Assembly (NCBI RefSeq): GCF_016086655.4
Contig: NC_052135.2
Coordinates: forward strand, 49,525,671-49,589,670
DNA length: 64,000 bases
Direction of reading: 5' to 3'
Source: Lepeophtheirus salmonis
Lineage: Eukaryota; Arthropoda; Copepoda; Siphonostomatoida; Caligidae
Position numbers and translations under genes: made by a program. Position 1 is the first letter of the stretch. Each line of letters starts with the position of its first letter. Shown one piece after another: positions 55,822-64,000 of the stretch. Below the pieces are notes generated by a model. It saw only the letters and a list, made by a program, of their open reading frames with translations. It ran no database searches and had not been told where the DNA came from.

Positions 55822-56570
55822 AAAAATATGTTGGAAAAAAGTACTTTCAATTTTAGAACCCTTTTTTTAACTAATTATATCTTGTTCATTATTGATCTCA
55901 TCATATCATACGATAAGGTGTTGAAATGGTGTGAGAGTATAATACAAACACTTTTGGACAGCATTGCGCTTGGCCGGTACAGTTATGAATTATCCTACGT
56001 CCAGTATGGAGCTCTTGAGGGAACAAATTTGCCAAATTTTACATTTTTACTACCTGAAACGAAATATCGCATCAAAAGCGACAAAAAAAAAAAAAATGCT
56101 GGGCCAATAATCTTTTGGTTCGTATTGCTCAAAAGTGGTTCGAGCAAAAAAAGAAAAAAACCCTGCTCAATTCTGCCTTCTATTGTGAACAACTCGACTG
56201 TTTGAAGTTGGCAATCAAACAGAAGCTCCATCATTGCTAAATAGGAAGCAAAAAGACAACACAAGGCCGCAAGCTCGGATGGGACATTCTAATGCATCCA
56301 CAATACAGTCCGGACCTGCCATCAAGTGGCTAGCACATGTATCGATGGACAATTTGGCCTCAATAGAGAACCGTGAAAATTGTTTGTCCAATTGTTTTAC
56401 AAATCGGTAATAAAACATCTACGAGAAGGCAATATGAAGTTGGATTCTCGTTGGCAAGAAGTTATGGAACAAATCGGGGCATACTTCGCTTATATTAGAT
56501 GATACTAACATTTCTTATAAAGCATTGAAATAAAGCGAAAAATACGAAATTACTTTTTCCCAAGCTATTA
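55822..56570 (+). mobile_element. Mariner element (family M), internally deleted, copy 2
   Basis: The right end (AAATTACTTTTTCCCAAGCT at 56547, then ATTA) and a left GGAAAAAAGTACTTTCAATT near 55833 are inverted repeats. The coding pieces are IAQKWFEQ near 56127, an A-rich junction (56145-56161), then LLNSAFYCEQLDCL. KLGWDILMHPQYSPDLPSSG follows (third catalytic Asp replaced by Gly), with MDNLASIENRENCLSN and MKLDSRWQEVMEQIGAYF at the C-terminus. The pieces are in different frames. The open frame 55828-56205 is incidental. The deletion point is the same as in copy 1 at 51291-51830. Confidence 0.8.
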
Positions 56571-56574
56571 TATC

Positions 56575-58130
56575 CTCGAAAGGACATTATTTATTTAAGA
56601 AGATATACATCATAAAGAGTGCAAAAATGAGTCTTTTATGTGCTACTTTAACATCCAATTATACCAATTTGACTTAAATATTAGTCAGCTTAATTATTTT
56701 GACGCTTTCTCAAAATTGATGCAACTGAGTTTATGCACAGTGTGCAGCAGCATAACTTCTTTTTTTTAAAAAAAAAAAAAAAAAAAAAAACAAGTTTGGT
56801 AAATCCGAAAAGCTCTATTTTTGTTTTATAATGATGGGAAAAATATTTTTTTTTATTTTACATACATAATTTTGAATATATCGAAATTTGGTCTTTTAAT
56901 ACTACGTAATTTTTATTTTTGTTTGTCTATAAATAATTTTTCAAAAGAAGGTTTAAGGGGAATAGTCATATTATGAAAAATGATGCTTAATTAAGTAGTA
57001 ACGTATCTTATTTTATAACTGTGAATAATTTGTTGATTAAGTATGTATGTTTTTCTGACTCTACAAAGGTCTTAAAAATATTGGGTTTTCGAAAATAAAT
57101 CCAATTTAATTAATTGATTTGAAAAAATTGCAAAAATATTGTCTTGCATGATACCGGATCTGAAGGCATCCATTTTAAATCTTTAATAGCATTGTCCGTT
57201 ATTCGTGTTCAAATAATTTTAAAAATTTCATATTATGAAAATGAATTTAAAAAGATTTTTTTGTATATAAGGAAAGGAAGTAATTAATTGATTTTCATAA
57301 GGCACACTAATAAAAAACTAAATTGTAATTAGTTAATTTCATAAAATATTATGTCAAATCATTTTTGACAATATTTATTTTCGACTGCAATGCACGTTCC
57401 TTGCTACTCAAAGTATGATATCAACTGATTGCGTTTCCAAGAAAACTGTAGAATCTTGTCTTTAGAATATAACCACGCCCACCCCACTACTACTTCTACA
57501 GCCTGATTGCCACGCATTATAAAAAAGGAGGTTATATTGTCACATCTGTCTATTTCTCTATATATTAATTTCAAACGATTAGTTTTGATATCAATATCTG
57601 ATTGTATTCCATTCCAGATCATGTCATATCACTTTAAAAGATGTCAATAATTTAATTAATTTTACTATTTAATGATGGAAAATCCCTCTGTAAAATCCGA
57701 AAGATATTTTAGTAAATATATATTATATCTACTTACACATACTGGGTGGTCCAAAATTAGTCAGACTCACAAATGCACCTCTATTGCACAATATTCAAAC
57801 TCCAGAGAAAGATCTCCTAATTACGTAAAAATGTGAAGGGTTCACTAAGTATATTTTAAATAAGTTTTGGATTTATTGTCCTAAATCCATAAAAGGATAG
57901 TTGACTGCAGTCCATCTATTGGGGATCTAAGGAAACTAAATGAACCACATTTTTGAGATTTTCTACCAATATTGGATAGGGAGTTCTTATTTAACTTAGT
58001 TATAGATTTATTCAGGTTCTTCCTATCTCTAATAGGAAAGGACAATAACAGACTTAAGGAAAAGGATACTGCATACACACAGTCAGGCCTCGTCCTTAAA
58101 TGTTAAAATAAGTGATGTAAACACATAAAT
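56575..58130. other. AT-rich intergenic DNA, no gene seen
   Basis: There is an A run (56767-56790). A Tc1-like terminus TGGGTGGTCCAAAATTAGTC stands alone at 57743-57762 without a partner. The minus frames 57404-57622 and 57881-58078 have no recognised domain. Confidence 0.45.
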
Positions 58131-58137
58131 CACGGAG

Positions 58138-58354
58138 GGTAACCTTGAGGATTTGTTGCAGAATAATAACTGTAAGTCCTTTTTGGTCTCAGATTAGAAT
58201 TGATGATCGACATCGAAGTAATTGCTTGGCAATTACCTAGTTTACTTCTTCTCGTCTTCGTCTCTTTTCACAGATGATTGTAGCTGATTAAATCAAACAT
58301 CATGACGGCTAAGCTGCTCTCTTCTAAAACATTCTTCCAATTGGCAGGGTGACC
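58138..58354 (+). repeat. Repeat R1, reference full copy
   Basis: It begins GGTAACCTTGAGGATTTGTT and ends TTGGCAGGGTGACC, giving short imperfect inverted ends. It is 217 bp with no open frame. Similar copies lie at 7220, 14640, 19595 (minus), 27530 and 49770. The interior words GATCGACATCGAAGTAATT and CATGACGGCTAAGCTGCTCT are the best probes for the family. Confidence 0.75.
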
Positions 58355-58359
58355 ATTTT

Positions 58360-60895
58360 GATTTTCGGTTCGGTTTGTTTTTATTTTCCCAAAATACCCA
58401 CGATTTTCATCACTAGCATGTACTCATTTGATTCGATTTTATAAGTCCGAATAGAATCAATCTTGTGACTTGGGTACTCACCATATTCTAACTTTTATTG
58501 TATCTCGCAACCTTTCCTTACAAAAAGGACCAAAATAAGTTTGCCAGTTAGACAATGCCATAGAATGATTGTCCAATAATTGTTGGGAACTGAATTTGAT
58601 CCTTCATTTTTGAAGGGCAAACTCATCCGTTTAAACAATTAATTCAATAAGTTATTTAACATTGACTTTAGAACACTCTTCAACAACTTTGTCTACTTTG
58701 ATTTGAAGTTGTAGATATGCAGTGTGCCAGCATTTTTTTATGTCAAGAACAATTTTTGGGGGTTTTAAATATTACTGCAAAATAAATGAGTTTATTAAAA
58801 TAGTTATATGATCAAATAATAACAACAATGGAAAAATATTACTTTTGTACCATTGTACCAGGTACATTTAGTTTACCATCAGGAATGTATCATCATAAAT
58901 GATGTTTTTCACCCCAACAAGTTGCATGATTAAAAGTGGTGCTACTACAGATAATATTAAAAATATATGGTAAATTTTTGTGTAGGTAAAGTAAAAGACA
59001 TTGATTAGAAGCAGAAGAAGTAATTTAATTTGTTCAATTACGAAAAAAATGAATAATATTTCTATTATTAGAAAATACGAAAAATTTCAAGATTGATATA
59101 TTATTAAAACACTCACTTCTTGTGTATTTAAATAATTTAGATAACGAATTCATTACTACAGTTTATTTTTTTAAAACATTAATTCTTTTATATAAAAATT
59201 TATGTTATTCAAATATTTGCCTAGAGAGAATTAAATTCATTTCGTATGCTAGCGTGTATCTAAAAGAAATTGCTCAAGATATACCATATCCATCACAAAG
59301 TTACAGTTAGTTATGTATTACACTTCTTGTATTGAAAACATTGATACATTTATTGATTTATCAATCCCCTAGTGGCTTTGGCTGTCCATCAAGCCTTCGT
59401 AGGACATTTAAAATAACTAATTATATGTACACTTGAGATGGGTTTTGTGTATTTTTATTTTTTTTTGGAACTGGGTAGACAGAAATAATTTATCTTTGGA
59501 CTTGGGTAGAGCTGGATATTTACCTAAATTTTATTACGTGCGAATAATATTTATCTTTGTACCCTTAATTACAAAGAGCCTTTAAAAGTACAAAATAATG
59601 TACTATCACAACACAATTACTTATTAGTGAAAAAGGGATCCGTGTAAAGGAAAAACTAATTAAAACAATTAGAAAAGGAAAAACGGTTGAAGTGTATGAT
59701 TTTATTTTCTTGTTAGTTCATTATTTTATCAGCTGTGGGAGCGTTAACATCTCCCTCTAAAAGAAAATTCTTGCCTATCTTTCATGTAAATTGATTTATT
59801 AATGTATAATTAAATAAATGTGTATGAATTTAAATATAATTATAATATTTTCCGTGCACTATTAATACTATATATGTAGAAGTAATTTATAGCAGTAATT
59901 CATTATCTCCCGTCAAAATCATATAATATGAAGATGTTATTAACATTGGTCCTAATTTATAAATACCATAAGTCTCTCCCGCCTTCTCTTCGCACTCTTA
60001 CAAAAAAACAAAAACATTTCTCTTAATGAGTGATGAGTGGTGATGAAAATAGGCTTTATTTTTTAGAACGCCTGTTTCAGAACCTCTAGTGCACATATTA
60101 AGTAACTTATACAATACACAACAAAATAATGACTTAAGCTAAAGACTAGTTTAACCAAATACTCAAAAATGGACCAATGCTACTAATAAACAAAGCGTGC
60201 GCTGTGTATGCAAATTCGTCACTCAGTTATACATACTTGAGACAAAAAAATGTTTACTTACAGTGCAGTAGAATTTGACGGATGTACTAGTAGTTGTGTC
60301 TGTGTGTGTTCAACTTTCGTTATTGCAGTACTATTGAAAGGGCCATCTAATTCTAAGGATGGTTTATAATTTTGGAAGAACTGTAACATTCTAAATGTTT
60401 GTATTATTTTCAATGTACTTAACTCTAACAGGTTGTCCTTTTTTTATTTTATGTACTTAAGTTAAATAATGTATATTTTATTTAATAAACGGTCTAGCCA
60501 CGAGTACTTATTGCTCTCTACTATCAAGGAAGAGTCACAAAAAAATTGTAATGTTGTAAGAGATAAACGTTAACCAAATTTGATAAAATGTTATATCTGT
60601 TTTCTACTTATCTAGTTGTAGTACCAAAATAAGGGGACATTGTTTCTGAACAAGATTTCAAATTTCAGGGACAACTGCTTACCCTAATACATATATATAA
60701 ATTATATCGGGAAAGATTTGCTCCCACAAAAATCTTCCTTTAATCAACTAAGAAGAGTTAAAATTATATACATATATATGAGTATACTTGTACACGTACG
60801 CAAGATGTGATAAACCCTCATTTAGTATCATAATATGAATTTATATAACTCTCCTAGTACGTTTTTCCCCGTGTTATCATATTTAAATTCGTCTC
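58360..60895. other. AT-rich intergenic DNA, no gene seen
   Basis: There are no exons, RNA genes or recognisable transposon traces. The frame 59122-59310 is AT-rich and anonymous. Confidence 0.5.
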
Positions 60896-60900
60896 AAAAT

Positions 60901-60971
60901 CAATTAATGACCCCGTGGCATTGGTGCCGCGACCGCATTTGAGGTTGAGGAACACAGGTTGGGAACCAATG
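60901..60971 (-). repeat. hAT-like terminus, isolated
   Basis: Read from 60971 on the minus strand: CATTGGTTCCCAACCTGTGT, then TCCTCAACC, and GCGGCACCAATGCCACGGGG. The CAGTGGTTCCCAACC start and the GTGGCCCC/CGGGGTC-type stretch are common at hAT element ends. It is one-ended here; no partner was found. Confidence 0.5.
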
Positions 60972-60974
60972 CCC

Positions 60975-63030
60975 TAAATATTAATCAATATGGTTACAAC
61001 TCTTTTTTTTCTTCAATATTTTAAAAAGTAAATTTTTTTCACTCTATCTTTCCAACATTTCGAAAAAAACAACAACTAAAAACTAATTAAAGAACCACTT
61101 TAAATTGATTACTTAGAAATACGAAGATAACAAAAGAGCCGTCACAGTTCAAAGACATTGTTTACTAGTATATGTCAAACTTATAACAAAGTCAGCTCTA
61201 TTCATTTGACAAGTGACCGTGATGCATTCATAGACGCATACTAAAAAGGATGCAACAAAACCTTATATATTATGTAATCACTGAATCGAATCTTGTAAAT
61301 ATGTTACATAGTGGAATGTTGTATAGGGTGTTTTAAAGAGACGTAAAAGGAAAAAGGAGAAACACATATCATTGGGGGGAAAATATCACCTAGAATTCAG
61401 TTAGTCTTTCATCTGACTATGTATGAAATTTTTGTAGATCATAAAATTATTCAGTTTTATTCTCTGACGCTCTAAAAAAGCCCCATCCCAAGTCATTTTT
61501 TTGATCGAGCGTGTGTGAATAAGTGAAAGTAAATTTGATAGATATTTTTTTGTTTCATTATTAGTTCAACCGTCTTATCTTGCATTTCCTTAAGGTCTCA
61601 TAAGTGTGTTTCAGATCTAATTGGAATTTAACCCTTTATTCCCTAAAAGGGCATAAATGTTCCCTTCCAAATAATGTATATTGTATGGTTACTCAAAATT
61701 TCTAAAAAATCCTTTTTCCAAAATGTTAACATTGCATACATATAACAAGGAAAAATTATTTTTTTTTCATTTGTAAATTGTTTCAGAATCTAAGGAGACA
61801 AGCCTTTATCCATCAATGATAAGAGGATTATTCGAATAACAACATTCAAGTAACAAGGCTCAAGCTGGATGTCCGACTTCCAGTCTAGCAACTTAAATCG
61901 TCCTCAGGAATTTAATAAATAACCACCATTTCTTGCCATTACCTGGAGTTACGTATTTAAAGTGTCTTGATACATTTTAATTGTGCCAAATGAGATGACT
62001 TCAGGATTTGAGATTGAGCAAAAAATGAGCACCGTTCATTTTTTCATTTAGTTTTGAGCGGCAAAAATAACAAAAAATGAGGGAATAACGGAAAAAATCG
62101 TTGAACGATGTTAATTTAGTCGTTTTGTTTCTTATTTTTTTATTGCTCTCTTTGACAGGTAAATAAAAAATGTCTTGTGTAAGATGATTACTATCCTGCC
62201 AGTAAGTTATTTAAGTGAGATGCTCTAGTCCAAGGTCGAACTAGGGATTAACCTAAACATGCAATAACTTTTCTATAAATAATTTTTGAACCAGCTTTTA
62301 TTTGATACAAATGGTTGTAGTAATATCCCGTGATTAGAATTTTTGAGGAAGGGGGAGAGACAAGGCGATTACGATTGTAAAATTAATGATGATTTAATCT
62401 TTTGCTTGTCGTTTAATTATAAATTATATTATTGGATAATATAATTTACGGCTAAAAAATGAGTGCCTATACAAAAAAAAATTGTGTTTCAAAATGGTCT
62501 CAAGATAGATTTGTTCATTTGACAAGTATCTTCTTAACCCTTAAAATTCATGATCCATTACATTTAAAAAATAATTCATCTTGTTTTTTTTATGCCTTTA
62601 AACAAGTATAAATTTCGGGAATATGTTTGACCTTTGAAGAGTTCAAATTTAAAAAAATCATTTTGTTTTTCGTATTGCTTCACCAATTTTTTTTCTACAT
62701 AAAATCAAACAATTTTGTGGTATACAGATAAATAAAGATCAGTTCTACCAGTTTGTCTTTTAAAATTATGCAAAAATACTTTAAAACTCAATGACAAATA
62801 ATTGGAAGATAATTACTCAACGTCCTATATCTATATTCGTCTATTAAATCTAGATAGTATTAAATGTGTAGTAAATCATGTGGTATTATAAGGTTTTAAG
62901 TAGTTTGACTCAATCCAAGAGGCCAACTACAGTTTTGTAACTTGAACCAATTGCCTTTAGTCCTTAAAGTACGGAGTACTGACGGGTTTGGACAATTTTG
63001 GCAATATGTGCTGGAACATTGGCATTCACA
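60975..63030. other. AT-rich intergenic DNA, no gene seen
   Basis: A TATAGGGTGTTTTAAAGAGA word at 61323 looks like a transposon end but has no partner. Around 62020-62050, AAAAAATGAGC..TTCATTTTTT forms a weak hairpin. No gene is supported. Confidence 0.45.
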
Positions 63031-63032
63031 AC

Positions 63033-63645
63033 TAGTTTTGTGTTGGTCTTTATGTAGGACTAGGGTACAATCCAGTTCAATACCACTTGTCGGTGGTACT
63101 TCATTGTCAAATGAGAGCAATATGTGAGAACTATGTCAAATAGGATGTGTAAAAATACTCTTTGATATATTAAAACAAAGGATTACAAAATGTCACTTGT
63201 AACTCTTTTGCTCCGGGGCACGATCTATAGTAACATGGTAATATTCCATTATAATTAAAACAGAAACCTATAGGTAGTGTTGTGTTGGTCCTTGTTCAAT
63301 CGGTCTAGTACAGTCTTAAGACCGTTTCTATCGGTTCCTGGAATTTTTCCTAAAATTGTCCTTGGTTTATTAAGATAAATGAGATATGTATTCAATGCAT
63401 TGCACATATCTTAGAAAAAAGATCCCTGCTTCATTACTGATCATAATTAAAAACAAAATAATTAAAAAAAGAAACCCCTCCTCATGGACGTCGCCAAGGA
63501 TCAATTTTACATTCTTTAAGAACCGACACGTATTACTGGACTGAACCACGGCCCTCGGTCCAAAATAAGGACTGACACAACACTACCTAATGTACCAATC
63601 CTATGGTTGGAATGGACTGAATATAGTATGACCAACACAACACTA
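63033..63645. repeat. MITE family T, outer copy split by an inner copy
   Basis: The left end TAGTTTTGTGTTGGTCTTTA and the right end, inverted (TAGTGTTGTGTTGGTCATAC), match family T. Next to them CCAGTTCAATAC and CAGTCCATTCC correspond. A second complete copy occupies 63274-63586, so the outer one was present first. The open frames 62896-63127 overlap its left edge and are incidental. Confidence 0.65.
63274..63586. repeat. MITE family T, inner complete copy
   Basis: The ends GTAGTGTTGTGTTGGTCCTT and AAGGACTGACACAACACTAC are nearly perfect inverted repeats. It is 313 bp and non-coding, with CGGTCTAGTACAGTCTTAAG and ACCGTTTCTATCGGTTCC inside. It appears the youngest copy of the family in this window because its ends match best. 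Confidence 0.82.
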
Positions 63646-64000
63646 TTCAGTACCTATGTTATATCCATGTTGGTCTCAAGGAACTCCAAATTAAGTCATG
63701 TATTCATTTTTGCTTTTTAGATAGCTGCTGGATTATAACTTATTGTATTATTTGTTTACTTTTAATGAGAGGCACATTCCATTGCAATTACGATTGAATA
63801 AAGGGAGATAACAAGGCATTTGACTTGTTTTGAGAGTAGCAAATGAAATTTGAGTAATTATGGTCATCATTTAGCCTACTTCTGCGGATATCATTTGATT
63901 TATAGTGTGTATAAAACTATTTTTTAACGAGGATAGTATGATTTTTGGAAGTGTTCAAATATTATTTTTATTTACTCTCATTTACTTTTGTATATAATAA

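Noticed and set aside
55828..56205. 125-codon open frame as a gene
   Set aside because: It crosses the mariner element in a non-coding frame; transposase motifs lie in other frames of the same DNA.

Overview
This is a strongly AT-rich, gene-poor stretch of animal nuclear DNA made mostly of decayed DNA transposons. There are no bacterial-style operons, no intact rRNA or tRNA genes and no CRISPR array. The one host-type gene has 52-bp GT-AG introns. The many deleted Tc1/mariner families and a tRNA-derived SINE suggest an arthropod. A caligid copepod such as the salmon louse Lepeophtheirus is my best guess; that is inference from memory of its transposon families, not something the sequence proves.

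Layout. 1-1413 is the 3' part of a broken Ty3/gypsy pol gene (RNase H, then integrase), followed by a possible LTR. 4733-5805 is the only recognisable host gene: a MYND zinc finger plus SET domain protein (SMYD family) in three exons. It lacks a conserved SET cysteine, and its 5' and 3' ends look damaged. From 7 to 14.6 kb come mariner, Tc1-like and MULE relics. 14.7-21.6 kb is mostly empty apart from one deleted Tc1-like copy, a SINE and TIR repeats. 21.6-23.3 kb is a near full-length but inactive DUF4817-type transposase enclosed by GTCGAC-rich inverted ends. 23.3-30.5 kb is empty AT-rich DNA with MITEs, a 35-bp tandem array and a fold-back structure. 30.5-48.6 kb holds at least eight Tc1-like relics, a second SINE and several MITEs. 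49.7-58.4 kb has more copies of the same repeats plus two mariner copies deleted at the same point. 58.4-64 kb is nearly empty and ends in a nested MITE.

How the parts relate. Most elements are internally deleted: they keep the transposase N-terminus (helix-turn-helix), the extreme C-terminus and the ends, and lose the catalytic core. Such copies could only move using a transposase supplied from elsewhere. The strongest candidates for undescribed elements are the SINE (two copies), a ~215-bp TIR repeat here called R1 (about six copies), a ~300-bp repeat R2 (two copies), the fold-back element at 28.35-28.99 kb and the GTCGAC-ended element. Coordinates of relics are estimates, because boundaries were read by eye.
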